Shown: one piece after another, positions 1 through 20,477 of the stretch | Layout of the letters: every line of letters begins with the position of its first letter | Numbering within the stretch: position 1 is the stretch's first letter | Assembly: GCF_027744825.2 (NCBI RefSeq) | Contig: NC_071338.1 | Coordinates: 30,237,501-30,301,500 of the forward strand | Source: Synchiropus splendidus | Lineage: Eukaryota; Chordata; Actinopteri; Syngnathiformes; Callionymidae | Direction: 5' to 3' | DNA: 64,000 nt | The notes under the pieces: model-generated | Told to the model about the DNA's origin: nothing | What the model saw: the letters and a program-made list of their open reading frames with translations, nothing else | The model's database searches: none | Program-made: the position numbers and the translations under genes

Positions 1-1003
1 TTGAGTGTATGAGTGACATTGTTTTTAAGATTTGTTGTGCCCAGATTTTTGGCAGATTTTTTTGTTTTATTTTTACTTTTGTTTTGTATTTTTGTTGAGC
101 AACATTTGGTTGCAACTGAGGTATTTTGAGGAGTGCAATAGACAAATGATCCCGGAGACAGTCTTGATAGCAGACAGGGCTTCAACTGTTGCAGTGTATT
201 ATGGGAATTTGTTTCATTGTGCTGCTCTTACTGACCATCAATGACAGAGCTGATGTGGGCCCTGTGTGATCACAGCTGGGATCTGATGTGACCCACAGAA
301 GTTGGATTTAAGATCTCTGCTTTGAGTATTAGCACCAACAGCAACCCTTGGCTTTTCCACTGAAACTCATCGTAATGAGTGACATTGTTTTTAAGATTTG
401 TTGTGTCCAGATTTCTGGCAGATTTGTTTTTTTTTCTTTACTCCAGTAATGCCTTTCCAGTCTGAAACCAAAGATCTCATTGCCAGTGTTCATGTGCTGG
501 AGAGAGTGACTCAGTGCTGCAGGTTATATGTAGAAGCTCATAGCCACCTGTGTGATGCTTGCTTATTATCAGAAGTCAAAAAAGGCCCTTGTCCTCTCAG
601 TCAGTGAGTCATTCGAAAATACGTTGGTGAAAGTCCGAGCGACTGCTGGACTGCTGACTGACCTGTAGTTCTGTTTGAACATGAAAGCTCCCTGGTTCTG
701 ATGTGCAGGTGAGATTGTTAATGAAGCTCCACTTCCTTCCAACATGGTTTAGCAGATTCTTAAAGTGATTTTTGCATGTGTTCCAAACTGGAAACACCTC
801 CCCACTTCCCTTAAGGGATTGTCATGGCAACAGCTTCATTACTTGCCCGCTGCCCACAATTGCAACGCGGTAGAATACTGAACACAGCGATGGCATATCG
901 ACCTTTGCTGCCATCTGTCGTGCAGGGAGACGGGCGCTGCACTCTGATCTTCAGCCTGTGCAGTGGTTTCCTTTCGACTGAAGAGCACATGCTTCAGCTT
1001 TCA
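1..1003. other. Non-coding, presumed tspan15 intron
   Basis: No exon could be recognised on either strand. The clearest structure is a direct repeat of about 55 bases, once near 8-62 and again near 373-430. Both copies share the string gacattgtttttaagatttg followed by a T-rich run. Short open frames here carry no family motif. The stretch is probably part of a long tspan15 intron, because exons of that gene lie downstream and its earlier exons were not found. Confidence 0.4.
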
Positions 1004-1011
1004 GCTTTGAG

Positions 1012-1203
1012 TAGTGATGGCCTGATGAGGCTTCATGAAACAGTGTCCTCATATTTCACGAGATGGCACTCTCTGCTCTAAAATCTTTGGATTATAACAA
1101 CCACTTTCAGTGAAACCTCACATCATTTTTAAACCAAGAGCGCCACCTACTGAGCACCGAAAATGAGGACACTGTTTCATGAAGCCTCATCAGCCCATCA
1201 CTA
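1012..1203. mobile_element. 192-bp hAT-type MITE with an 8-bp target duplication
   Basis: The ends form a long inverted repeat. The left end begins tagtgatggcctgatgaggc; the right end reads the same on the other strand with one or two changes and continues through cttcatgaaacagtgtcctc. The 8-base sequence gctttgag lies directly outside both ends (1004-1011 and 1204-1211), as expected for a hAT target-site duplication. The interior is too short to code. A related end (cccatcacta) appears near 60,355. Confidence 0.85.
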
Positions 1204-1587
1204 GCTTTGAGCTTTCTCCAGGTTCTCTGGATCTTATGGTTGTATTATGTATTGTAGATGATGGGATCTTCGATATTCCAAAACTTTTCATCAAATAGTA
1301 CCTTTTTGTGACTAAAATTATTTGTTTTCTCAATGTAAAAATTCCATTTGTTTTCAATGATCTAGTCTGAATTTAGACCGAACAAGGCGTACCACCTCTT
1401 TTGGAAGTGGGTTGGCGCAATAAGTACTGTGAAATATTGTGGATATTCAAATCAAAGTACAACAGATACCAAACTCTGCACTTGTCCAGTAAGTAAACAG
1501 TAGTGAATACAGTATTTTCTTTAGATGTTTTTTATTGTGTTCAATTGTTTTCCATAGAATCTTGAAGTTCCTTTCAGTAGTGTACAA

Positions 1588-2518
1588 CAGAGTTTTTCAA
1601 CCAGGGTGCTGCAGCACACTCACACTGCCATGAGAGAGTGTCAGGTGTGACGTGGGAAAATGATCCAGTTTCACCTCATGTGTTAGGTGAAAGAGGTGGG
1701 CGATATGATGACATTAAATCATGACAGTTAGAAGGTGTTGAGGAGCAACCAAGGTGAGGAGATCACATGGATTCGCTGAGATTCTTTCTCTCCACCCTAC
1801 TGTAGAGCTCCAGTGTGTTGATGCATTGATCTGTCCGTCAGTCAAAGCAGCGCTGCTGTGGTGCGTGGTGCTCCTCTGTCCACACACTCACAGCCAAGAA
1901 GCCGCTCACATGCTTCAACAACTTCCTGCTGTTTTTAAACCTGATGCGCCTCTAACTGGACCACACACTTTCACCACAGAACCATGGAGGGAGGGATCCA
2001 AAGACTGTCTGCACCACAGAGCTAACAACTAACGTGACGTCTCACTTCAATACTTTATTGATACTCACGGACTGTCAAAGTTTGCTTTGTGGTTTAAAAG
2101 TTGGCCAACAACTAAATGCACAACAAAATAAATGCGCTCCAAAATGTGACGAGAGAAAGAATAATTGTTTTTATGAAGCAAGTTCAGGCAAAGGATTTTG
2201 TCTGGATGCTCTACACTGCAATAAAATCATGCAAAAGAGAAGTGATAACATTGAAAAGTTATTTAAGGTAAGTAAGTAGATAAATCAGGACTTATTTTGC
2301 CATGTTGCCCGCCCCTTTCTGGACACCTTTGAAACAAATACATTTTCTGCAATTTGTTTCTGCAAATAGCCCGGCCAAATAACAAGCGAGTGTCAGTAGC
2401 TACAGTTTTTCCATAGGACTTTAAGTCTGCTTTGGCTGAGGTTCCTTTGGTGGTGAGCCTCTGGATTTTTGTCAATGAACCCAGGGTGTCGTGACTTGAA
2501 AAAGGTTGGAAAACACTG
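1588..2518. mobile_element. Non-autonomous hAT relic
   Basis: The left end reads cagagtttttcaacc and the right end ggttggaaaacactg, imperfect inverted repeats with the CAG...CTG termini common in hAT elements. The flanking 8-mers gtgtacaa and gcgttcaa match at six of eight positions, so they could be a decayed target duplication. Just inside the left end, 'gctgcagcacactcacactgccatgagagagtgtc' in part resembles a repeat common in vertebrate genomes, recalled rather than searched. An open frame at 2034-2279 is cysteine-rich but was not recognised. Confidence 0.6.
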
Positions 2519-5500
2519 GCGTTCAATATAATATTTCTGTTCAGAAAGCTAAATCCCAGTGACGTTACCTGTTTCTGCTGTCATCGGCCATTATGGGATT
2601 TAGACCACTAAAGATTATTAAAGTTATACAGGACCACATGTCATCACAGGTACTGTTTTTTTTTTATTTAAAGGTGGAAATAAGAACACAATCCCAGATT
2701 TTCGTCCGGGACCACGGTGCCCCTCCGGAGGTCAATGTTTTGCGCTCTTAAAGCGACTCATCAGTCTATCTACGATCGGCACCTGGCCTTGGTTATTAGA
2801 CCTGGCGAAACCGTGATGGATTGGTTTAGTTTACAGCATCTGGCCATCTGTCAGATCCAGAATGAGGTCGGTGGGAGAAGTCAATTATTCACCACCGGTG
2901 ATGGATTATTTTGGCCTTTTTTCCCGACTGCTCGTCGAGTGGGATGTGCTCTAGTGGCAAGTTTCATTGAACTAGTTAGTGTCGTCTATATATAGGTTCT
3001 ACGTGGAAATGCTCCGTATTACACTTGGAAACTGAAAACTTCTCATGCATCATTCGCTCCACAATCTAATGAGAATGCTGGCTTCATCTTGAGCTTGGCA
3101 ATGACAAAAAGCTGCAGGTGTCAAAGGCCGAACCAATTGATCCCATTTTCTCCCTGTCGTTCTTGGACTTGTTAATTAGAGGTTATCTTGTTCCAAATGT
3201 AATTCTAATGTATGTGTTTGCCATTTTGATCTCAGTTATCTCTTGGTCAGAGTTAGGGATTAACGTTGCCGCATCTAATCTCTATTCTATCTACGTGTAT
3301 CTGTGCTAATTAAAACATGGAAAAATTGTTCTGTTTCACGGCCAGTGGGTTCAGTATTTGATAATTATTCTCGTATTTGAAACATGAGAATTTCGATTTT
3401 GAGGAAAAAGCAAAATGTGCGGGAGTTGTGGAGGTGTAGAAAAATTTTGAATCTGGCCTTTCAGTTTGTACACATCGTTCCTCCCATCCCACACTTCTTT
3501 TTTTTTCCCCAAGTATTTTTCCTTAGCAGTTGAATACACGGATATAATTGTGGGTCCCCTGTGGGGGGAAAACAAACAAACCAAAAAAAAAAAAAAACAT
3601 TTGCTATTTGAAATCCATTTGCTAGAACTGGTTTGTCCAGTTGTGGCACAATAGTTGCATGATTGGACAGGATCGCTGGAACAGAGAGAGAAAACGTTGT
3701 CAATGTAAAATCAGATTACTTGTTATGAAGTGAGCAGAGGAAGTGCACTGGTTCACTGCTGAGTACAGCCAGCTTCACAGTTAAAATGCTTTTTCTGTAA
3801 ATCAACATGTGCAATTATTTTGTTTTCAAGCTTTATTTTTATTGCTCTTGCTCTTGCTGTTGTTGTTGTTGTTGTTATTTCGCTGAATAAGCATGGCATA
3901 GCCTTTGACTCATGACAGTACAAAAGTTTCATCAGACAGTTTTGCTTTTCAAATCTGTTGTGTAGGTGCAGTTTCACGAGACTGACTCCAGGAGCAGGAG
4001 TTTACTGCACTCATTGGGCCAAATTAGAAACCAGTTAGTCTTCTGGTGGACATCCAGACCTCATTACGTCCACATGCTTGGCTGTGATTTCACTAACTCC
4101 TTCTGGAAATGTACTTTATGAGAGACTAATTACCCCGGAAATTGTCATCCACTAACTCAATTCTGAAGCGTCTTCGAGGCGCAGGAAACTGGTTCAAATA
4201 TTTCATAATGTTAATAATATACGGTAACCGTGTCATGTCATTTTGAAAGGCACAATTCAGTTTCAGTAGACTTGGCCCTGCAAAGATAAACTGCATGCGT
4301 AACACAATGTCCGCGCTGGTTGAGGCTTGGTTAGATTTTTATTTCAAAGCTTGGTGTCTGCAACTTGCCCATTTGTGTAACATGGAAAACAGTCTCAGGT
4401 GCTACAGTTTAACAGTATGTACCTGTAAAGCTGATGACACATTGTTAGAGTTCTGTGAAATTCACGTTTTCTATGTTTCTTTTTCTTCCATCTTAACACA
4501 TTAAGAAGAAAACACACTCTCACCTTTCACAACTTGGTTTCAGCTCATCTGAAATCTCAAATAGGTTTCATTGTTTGGAAGTAAATCAACCACATGAGCA
4601 GTTAGTTAGTTATTAAAATCACCCATCATGAGTCTGTATAAAAACAATACAATTAAATGAGTGAAAAAAAAATCATGACTAAAGAATGCAGTCTCCGGCT
4701 GGGAATCTTTTGAGAGCTTATTAAAAAAGCAACAATCACCTCAGCATAAATAACAAATCCAATCATCTCCCTATTGACCTGAATACATTCGTGTCTTCAT
4801 AATGTTGTTTCATGCGACTACTCTGTCGCCCATCTGCTGTTTTTATGACACTCATTTGGTTAAATCGCTGGTCCCCCTTGAGGGATGTGGAAGATATTCT
4901 CTTAGGACGGCGACACAGTTAACTGATGCGCTTTCTTCTGGTGTTTTTGTGTTTCATACAGCTGACAACTTGGGAAGTCAAACTTCTCTTCGCAAGCTTT
5001 TAGAAAAGTAGCAGACATAAATCAGAGCATAACTGCTTTGACTTCCTGTGACCCTTGTTTGGGACGTGACCTGGAGAGCCAGAAACTTCCTGGTTCATTG
5101 ACACCTTGTCCGCATACTGATCACAGAAGCTGACAGAGGGCAAACTCATATTTATTCATGTAGTCGAAGCCTTTCTGTCTGTTTCAGCCTCATATTTCTC
5201 TGTGATCACGATTCTGGCTCTGCTCTTCCTCTGTCTCTCTCTCAAACCAAGATTGAGATTTTTATCGTTCTGGCAGCTGCTGGTCTTGGAAGCACAAAGG
5301 GATGCTTGCAACCGCAGGAATAAATAAAAGGTGTTGCCCTAAGTTAGTCTGCGGAGGCGTCCGCTGATGTGAGTAGAAGACAATAATTGCATTTATGTTC
5401 ACCTCAAATCTTACACATTCAAGTGCGTTCACCTGCTTTTGTTTTTGTTTTGTTTCAGCCAACAAGGACTGAAGGATTCATTGCCTCATTCCAAACCGTG

Positions 5501-6299
5501 TGACTCATTTACAGAGACAACCCTGTTAATGAACTTGCACAGTCCTATTCCAGCCAAGAGAAAAATAATCACGCTCCATTACAGTAGACACAATTTCTGA
5601 GTGCAATTATCTTTTATATGAGTTTCTGCTGTTGTGGGCATCGAGAAATAATCGCTTCCTGGCTAATGTTCTAGCAACAGTAGCTTTCACTCTCATCGTT
5701 TATCTCCAGCACTGTTATTTAGTTGCCACTGCCGTTGTTGTTCTTAATAAAAAGTGCCAGTCTACTGTCATGACTGAGTTACTTTGCTGTTCTTAAGCAT
5801 TTCCCATTGGACGTTAGCTGATCGAGAACGTCCTCACTAGTCACAGCTTGCCTCTTCATGTCAACCGTCACCACTTGCGTGAACCTCACCGACCTTCTTT
5901 TTGATGTGTCACCTCTCCACGAGTCCAAACCATTGGAGCTTGACTCGCTCTTCGGGTATACTCTCCTCAGAGGAACACACATCATGGCAGGTCTCACCAC
6001 TCTGACTTCTCTGCTCCTCAGTCCAGTCACAAATCACTCCTAAATCCACCCACCACCCACCCCACCCCACTCTCCTCTTCTCTTCCCCTTGGTGTCTTCA
6101 ACTGTTCTGCAATACTTGAACTCAGTGTAACTTGGATTTCTGAAAACCCCGAAGTCACCAGATGTTCTCACCATATAATTCTACTCTCGATGTAGCGCTG
6201 CAGAGGATAAAACAAATCGAAACAGGTGGATATTGATTTAAACAGGACAGTTACTGAGATGCCATGTGCTGTGGGAGGTGAAGTGAGAACATTTTGAGA
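2519..6299. other. Non-coding stretch without a recognised gene
   Basis: Both strands were read. Open frames are short and carry no known motif. A GC-richer frame at 2717-2995 and opposed frames at 5779-6043 could be decayed transposon coding DNA, but no family was recognised. Simple tracts include poly-A near 3582-3598 and a CAA/TTG trinucleotide run near 3855-3880. No tetraspanin exon for the early membrane spans was found. Confidence 0.4.
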
Positions 6300-6740
6300 A
6301 CATTTGCCACAAGAAGCCACAGTTTGCAATTTGAATGAATCAAATGATGGAGCCATACATACATTTAAACAACAAAATATTGTTTATTTTGCATCTGTTT
6401 GACAATAGCACAGTAAATCGCGATGGTGGCTATATTCAAGTTTTTATATCACCTTATTTAAACTAAAGCTTTTTTAGTATCTTGAAAATATTTGTATAAG
6501 AATTTCAATTTTATAAGAATTTCAAGTACATTCAGCGTAGTGGAAACTCTGGCCATTGTGTAGTGAAAAACCTCCCTGAACCAAAGCAAACAGATGCTTT
6601 TGTTTGCTTTTGTTCAGGGATTCCTCCATGTTTGTTGTTGTTGTTCTCATCCTAGCTGCCACGTGTCTTGTGCATCAGTGGAACTCCTGCACTTACAAAG
6701 GTTCCCTGTTGTCTGGAGAGCAAACTGTTAAATTAAATTA
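6300..6740 (+). repeat. Interspersed repeat family with central hairpin, copy 1
   Basis: This segment recurs at about 57,318-57,645 in reverse orientation and 62,690-63,055 in the same orientation. All share 'gtggctatattcaagttttt', 'atatcaccttatttaaac', a perfect to near-perfect stem built from ccctgaaccaaagcaaac and gtttgcttttgttcaggg, then 'catgtttgttgttgttgttc' and 'tagctgccacgtgtcttgtg'. No coding frame is present. The class is unknown; it could be a MITE or part of a larger element. Confidence 0.75.
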
Positions 6741-7082
6741 AATTAAATTAAACTACATTAGTTTTTGTTTTAATTAATTAATCATAATAATGTTGTAATT
6801 AATTAATCGTAATTAACTTGTTTAAGTCCCACCACTAGTTAAATTAAGTTCAAATTAAGAAAAGTGAAGACTGACATTTCTATTTAGTTTCTACCTGTTT
6901 GTTGCTTGCTAATGATACATAAGCCGTGGTGTTCCAAGGCAAAGTTTCCCATGAGAGTCTTGGCCATCTGAACTGTCTGGATCCATTGTTCTGTTAATAA
7001 CGCCTCATTCCAACCACACTCATAATTGTGGCAGCACAAAACCTCCTTTAATCTTCCATCTTTGGCGCTTTCGAGCCTTTGA

Positions 7083-14455
<7,373 letters not shown>

Positions 14456-15148
14456 TCCGCCGTTCACCTCTCTTTACCTCTGTCTCTTCCTGTTGACATC
14501 AATTCTACTGTGTGAAATAGTTGCAGAAGCAAACCTTCCACCTGAGCAGCAGTTTACTGGCGCTCCAGCGTGCTGCTGGCTCAGGGAGGACCTTCTGAAG
14601 ACCGCTGTCCCGTCATCTCTTATGTTCCTAGCCTTCACTGGGGCTCTGAACTTGTTTGTTTTTTGAACTGTAATGACTTTTCCTCCAAGAATTTTGACAC
14701 CAAGTTTGAGATATTTTTGAGAAACTGAATGGATCTGACACCATTTTAAGTGTTAAGCTGAAAATGTGCATCAGTGCGCTTTCCAAGTGTTAACTGGAAT
14801 GGAGGGAATCACTCTGGGAATTTCTTTTTGGTTCCTGTTCAATGTTTAGTTTTGTCTTTTGGAGCAGGTCACTTGCATGTCCATGGTGCCTGACTCGTGT
14901 TTGAAATGACTCTTCTACATGAACAGTTGGATATGAGAAGTGAAAAGAACCGCTGAATGTCCGACGTCGCAGCCTGCCACACTTCACTCCCCGTCTGCTG
15001 TGAGAGAACCCAAATGCGGCTTTGCTGCCTTGTCAAGTTTTTAGTCCTCAATATTGGTTCCATATTATCGGTTGCTTGCTACTTTGTAATTCAGTGTTTT
15101 TGCTTCATGAGATGTTTAGAATGTTCAGTGCAGTATTGACAGAATCCA

Positions 15149-15154
15149 AATAAA
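15149..15154 (+). terminator. Polyadenylation signal of tspan15
   Basis: A canonical AATAAA lies about 0.7 kb after the tspan15 stop codon at 14455, giving a 3' UTR of roughly 700 bases. It is the first full AATAAA after the stop that I found, and an A-rich stretch follows. Confidence 0.7.
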
Positions 15155-15336
15155 CATGTTATGAAGTGCTAAAACAGAGGTGGGCGAAGCAACTTATACC
15201 ATAGCGAAGCAACGTGCCATGTGCTACGTTAAGCTTTTTATTTATTACTTCAGATTCTAAATAGAATGAATATGTATGTTATAGTTTGCTTTTTTTTTTT
15301 TTCTTTTTTCAGTTCAATGGCTGTTTTTGTCCCCAT

Positions 15337-15355
15337 ACACACACACACACACACA

Positions 15356-15415
<60 letters not shown>

Positions 15416-15419
15416 TATA
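15337..15419. repeat. Compound (CA)n-(TA)n microsatellite
   Basis: About ten CA units run directly into about thirty TA units with one interruption (atgtat). Peptides of alternating Ile and Tyr read from it are spurious. Confidence 0.95.
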
Positions 15420-17029
15420 AAAAGTGCCTTTATAGCTTTGGTTTTTACTCATAAAAATGTGTTCTAATATATCTATGGTTCAAATTAAATGTCAATAAAA
15501 TCAAAGGGAAAAAAACAAGTATCATGGCGTGATTATGGGACACTTTCCCATTATATATGATTGAAGTAGCAAGATATAAGTCACTCCAGACCGCATCTGT
15601 TTTAGTGAGGTGTGTCTCTCTGCTAGAGCTTCATAAGAAACCTGCCGACCTCACCCTGAGGTCTTGCTCACCACGTTACCTCAAGGCAGTTTGTGTCCGT
15701 GACAGGAATACATTCTGAGCCTCTGCCATTTTTACTTTTGAAAAACGTGCTCTGAAAAGACCATATTTGATTCAGAAATATGCGCTGGACTGGATCCGTC
15801 ATGGTAACACGCGGCCCTGCTAGCTAGATCGATAGCTCTTTTGTTCTGAGGTCACACTGGATTCCAGACCCCTGAAGGAACATCTCTGTCCACTGTAGGC
15901 AATTTTGAGGATAAAAATATAAATAAATAAAAGCTGTCATTCATCCTCTGCTAATTCCCAGCATGACGTGGAGCAGCGATTTAATCCCAAATGACACGGG
16001 GCCCGAGGTGGTCACCCGTAATAGACACATCGACCACCGGTCACACTGTCCTGGACTCTTGTCCTCCACTTTTCATTTGCTGAAGAAGAAAATAAAAACA
16101 TGTTTACATTTGCTCTTTCATCGACGAAAACAGCACCAGCAGTGTGGTTCAATAAACCGCTACCTCTGTGTTTCATTAGTGCAAATTGAGAATATTTTAA
16201 TTCATGTTGACGTGTTTAATAAACCTGCAGTGCTGAGAGAGCCGTATATTTCCATTTAAACTCCGCACATTGGAACCATTCTCCAGTGCAAACAATGGCG
16301 AAACTATAATAACGTTTGCAATTATGTGTTGAACCGGCTCCCGGATGCAAGGTCCTCCACTGGAATGAGCTATTGAGCTGCCGCCTTTCTTGCTCGGAGT
16401 GAGTGAAGAGGAGCTCTTGTCAGTTCATTCTCTCGCAGCCGTGTCAATCTCACACGCACATTAGCATGAGGATTCACTGTAAAATACTTTAATAAAATGA
16501 TGGGAATTTTATACGGCTGAGGAAATTGCTCACGAATGATGACGCAGTGATGTTACCCTTTATACACTACAGCCACAAAAGAATGAGAATTCTAACCGGC
16601 AGGGATTGATCTGCACAGTGGTGAGTTTATTTAACATTATTTGATCTGAAAACTGGTCTCAACGCCGCCATTCTAAGGCCTTGGTCTTGGCATTTAGACT
16701 CCACTTTAGACTGCAATCGAGTTTTTCTGAATCATAAATGTGTGAAATTCTGCAAAAAAAATCTCAATACTGAATACTAACATTGTTCTTAAGAACTGCC
16801 ACCCATGCGACTATTTTTCAAAATGACAAATGATTCTGTGTTCTGTATTCAGTTTTGGACTTGGTCTCATACTCACCCCGTGAGAGTCTTGGATGAGTCT
16901 TGCTCTTGTGTTCTGGTGTCTGTCTCGGGTTCTGTGGTCTCGACTACAGCATTAATTCTTTAAGTTGTCATTGAAGCACTTTCTGAAAAGTGCTATTTAG
17001 ATAGAGTAGACTATAGTTTAATCTAGTTC
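15420..17029. other. Non-coding interval, possible conserved element
   Basis: No gene was found. The part from about 16,060 to 16,560 is low in repeats and dense in short AT-rich words often bound by developmental factors (tgtttac, caattatg, taataaaatg). It could be a conserved regulatory element, but nothing in one sequence alone can show conservation. A 145-base segment at 16,703-16,848 recurs at 17,741-17,886. Confidence 0.3.
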
Positions 17030-17598
17030 CCGTAATTTCCGGATTCTGAGCGGCTACTTTTTTCTCGCGGTCTGAACCCTGCGGCTTATACAGCGACGCG
17101 GCTAATATATGGATTTTTAAAGGCTAAAGAGCGTCACGCTGCCAAAATACTGAGTCTCCTCACATCAAACTGATGAAACCACAGGCGTTTTATTGCGGTG
17201 TTTTCTCCCGTGTGTCCGCAGCTCCTCCTACAGAGCCGATCTCTTGGAGGACCGGACGCTGGAAGGCGCAGCTGAGACCGGCTGTGGTGTCTGAACTTCA
17301 GACACATGGGTGAAAACAGCGTATTGTGATCGCTTTAATGTCAATAAAAGATGTGAGGAGTTGATGATTCAAGTTCGGAACATGGCCCAGTTTGTTTCAT
17401 GAGTCAGTCTCCATGCTGGAGCCTGTTTTCCAGACCAGTTTAGAAGTGATCCCTATGCATTTTTAAGCACCACTGACCTTTCTTCTGAGCAGACAGCACC
17501 ACTGCACCCGCGGCTTACAGACTGCTGAACAATCCATTTTCCTTCTTAAATTTAGTGGGTGGGGCTAACATCCCGCTGTAGTCTATAGTCCGGAATTC
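17030..17598. mobile_element. Non-autonomous DNA transposon relic (ccgtaatttccgga family)
   Basis: The element opens with ccgtaatttccgga and closes with tagtccggaattc, short imperfect inverted ends. The interior has the phrase cctgcggcttatacagcgac, which I recall as a widespread fish repeat. A second partial copy lies at 63,895-64,000, sharing 'gctaatatatggattttt' and 'gctgccaaaata'. No coding frame is present. Confidence 0.65.
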
Positions 17599-17668
17599 GT
17601 TCATGATCTCACACGAGACTTTCACCAGCTCTTTGTGACGTCACAACGGGTCCCGTGCATTGCTCAGT

Positions 17669-17961
17669 GGAAACTCCACCCACCCAAGTTCACGCTGCAC
17701 CACATTCTTTTTCCACTTCTGTGACGTCTCCACACCAGCACTTTAGACTGCAATCGAGGTTTTCTGAATCATAAATGTGTGAAATTCTGCAAAAAAAATC
17801 TCATTACTGAATACTAAGATTGTTCTTAAGAACTGCCACCCATGCGACTATTTTCCAAAATGACAAATGATTCTGTGTTCTGTGTTCTGAAACTCCACCC
17901 ACCCAAGTTCACGCTGCGCCACATTCTTTTTCCACTTCTGTGACGTCTCCACACCAGCACG
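17669..17961. repeat. Local direct duplication
   Basis: A segment of about 73 bases beginning gaaactccacccacccaagt is present at 17,669-17,742 and again at 17,888-17,961 with about one change. Between them lies the second copy (17,741-17,886) of a 145-base segment also found at 16,703-16,848. The layout suggests duplication of a roughly 220-base unit after a longer-range copy event. Confidence 0.8.
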
Positions 17962-18123
17962 AAAAACAATTTAAAAATGTAGTAGGCGGCGCGTTTTAGC
18001 ATTAGCATCCCCTGCAGAAGAGTGTGTTAAAACACAAGGCTTCTTGCCTTCTCATCCAAATCACTGTGCTTCCTTTTAATAACAGGACCCACTCTAGATT
18101 TGGAGGGGGGGGGGCTCTGCTAT

Positions 18124-18250
18124 AGGTTCAGTCCAGAGCCAGGGACTTGGAGTTCAGCCACTTCAGCGTGTAGGAGGGCGACGGTGCACGGTTCCTCTTC
18201 ATTAGAAAGTTTGTCAGCAGCATCCAGCTGGCGGGAGACCTCGGCACAGC
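18124..18250 (-). pseudogene. Possible terminal exon on the minus strand, unidentified
   Basis: Read on the minus strand, a good acceptor (gacatcatgtgctcag) is followed by an open frame of about 41 codons ending in TAG. The frame is rich in charged and helix-forming residues (CAEVSRQLDAADKLSNEEEP, then CTVALLHAEVAELQ). The upstream exons and any matching polyadenylation signal were not found. It could be a relic exon of an unrelated gene, a processed fragment, or chance. I do not recognise the protein. Confidence 0.25.
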
Positions 18251-18469
18251 CTGAGCACATGATGTCAGGACTGAAATGTACACTTCAATTTGAGAAAATA
18301 TCTTTAATAAAAACTGCATCTGCTCCACAATTACAAGTTCCAGGATTAAGACCCTTGCTGGAGGAGTTCGCTCTGCCTTTGCAGACTCTGCGGATGTTAC
18401 TCATTCAGCTTTTGTTCATCGATAAACAACTGCGTGTAAACATGTCCTGAATGAGGCTCATGACGTAAA

Positions 18470-20477
18470 CAGCATTGGAGGTTGACGTTTATCTGTTCTG
18501 CTTCCTTGTCCATCATTCAAGGACTGACACACATGAATATTTCATGGTGACCACGACAAAGCGCAAGGACATTAGTTCAGCTTTAACAGGGCCCGTAGAC
18601 AATGTTCACTGGGTCTAAAAGGAGGAGCCTCTCTACTGCACCAACAGATGAATGACGGTTGACCTTGACCCAGCATCCTTGGAGAAAATTGGAGTTTGGC
18701 CAATTGAGATTCAAGGATGGCGAATCAATCGTCCAATCTTTTAAATGACCATGTGATCAAGTGGAAATCTGCTTTCACAGCACAACAGTTCTACTAATGC
18801 AGTTCCTGCTTCAGAGCATTCAGACCAATGAAGACAATCCATAGGCTGTTACTGAGGGGTGGATGGTTATGTCGTGTGACTGTTGTGAGTGAGTGTCAAG
18901 CAAAGAGAACGACGAACAAGAGCCTCAACAGGCCGATCCAGCATGTCCTGTCTTATTCATACGCTCATCATGAAGATGCTCCCTCCAAACATTTGGTGAA
19001 TATTTCACATTTCATTTTCATTTTTGTGCAAAAAGAAAAAAACTGCAGCATCGAGATCCAATATCACTTCAAATGTCAGCAGCAAAGGTCCCCTTCAATA
19101 GGATGGGATTTTTTAATTTTTCTTTTTAAATGTACACTTGAGTAACAAGGGGAAAAATTCATTGTAATAAGAGTGTAATTATTCCACACTAAAATACATC
19201 AAAGACATTCAATATAAACCACAAAAGAGGAGCAGGATATTTCATTTTATTTTGTAACGCAAGACGTACTTACAAAAACTGAAAAGGAGGTAAATAGAAT
19301 GATATTCATTCTTTAATTTGCAATAGTAATAGATAATAAATGTTTGTTTATAGGTTGCTAGTGGTCAGACATGACCAGTTGTATCCCCCGCACTTGCCTC
19401 TGTGCAGGTTCTCAGGATGGAAACATGTCGACATCAAGCTTGAACATCACCCAACGCTCCCTTTGGTTTTGTGTTTCTTTCTATTTCAACTGCAGCACTG
19501 GTGGCTATTCAGTGAAACCTGTAGATCACAGTCTTTGCTGAGCTGCTTTTCGACATTCCAGTAGTCAAAAATATTACTTCCAGCAGTTAAAAAAATAGTT
19601 GGTTTTTTTCATCTAAATCTTGCCATGGTGGAATGAGCAAGATATTTCAGTCAAAAAATGAAAATATTGATACAAAGAGATGGAATCCACATCGTGGTGT
19701 CAACATGTAGAAAGCCGGCAGCCTGGGGCCGTGAAGCCCATCTATCATCTTCCTCAACCACTTATCTGTTGCCAAGGAACAAGGGCGATGGTACAATCAG
19801 GCATTAGTGTTTCCCCAAGGTTTGCTGGGTTGATAGAAAACAACAACCAATGACTTGCAAACATCCCATAAAAGACAAAATGGAATAAGTGACGGTCTCA
19901 ATGCTGCTATTACGGATTCACTGGCTCCCTCTCTCTTTGTTCAAATGGCTTATAATATGAATTATTAATATTTAGGATTCTGTTTTCCCGTTCTAGTTTC
20001 AGGCAACACTTGTCCATCACGCTCTCTGAAACTTTCTTTCCTCTTGTCTTCTACATGCATGAACCTCTCGGGTGGTCTTCCTCTTCTTCCATCTCCAGCG
20101 TCCAGCGCTGCCACTCCCCGTGTCCAAACCCTCTTGCGTCCCTCACTTGGACTCCACTCACTCCTTTCTGCCACGGCAGGACATTGTGCTGCAAATTAAA
20201 GAACAGAACGCGGGGATGTGGTGCGCTCTACTTTTGACTGAACTGAGAATGAGATTTTCCTTCCAGCACCTGTTTGGCGTAGAACTGTGGCACATCACAC
20301 GGGAGATGAATGTGAGCGCACCTGCGTCTGCGAGTGTCCAGATCCTGAGTGGATACCAGGTGTCTCTGAAACACGGCGTTGAGACAAAGTATTGGAAACC
20401 ATCAATCACCCTTCCACTCATGCATGACCACCTGCTCTTCTGCATTTCCGAGTGATGAACGTGGGACAGTTCAGAAT
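18470..20477. other. Non-coding interval
   Basis: No gene was recognised. Minus-strand frame 19965-20174 contains GRRGRPPERFMHVEDKRK, which slightly resembles the C-terminal region of LINE reverse transcriptases, but it is too short to assign. The phrase catcatcttcctcaaccactt near 19,740 in part resembles the start of a common fish repeat. Confidence 0.35.

Noticed and set aside
2717..2995. 92-codon plus-strand frame as a gene
   Set aside because: No motif, no splice-site support and no second copy to compare; left as unassigned.
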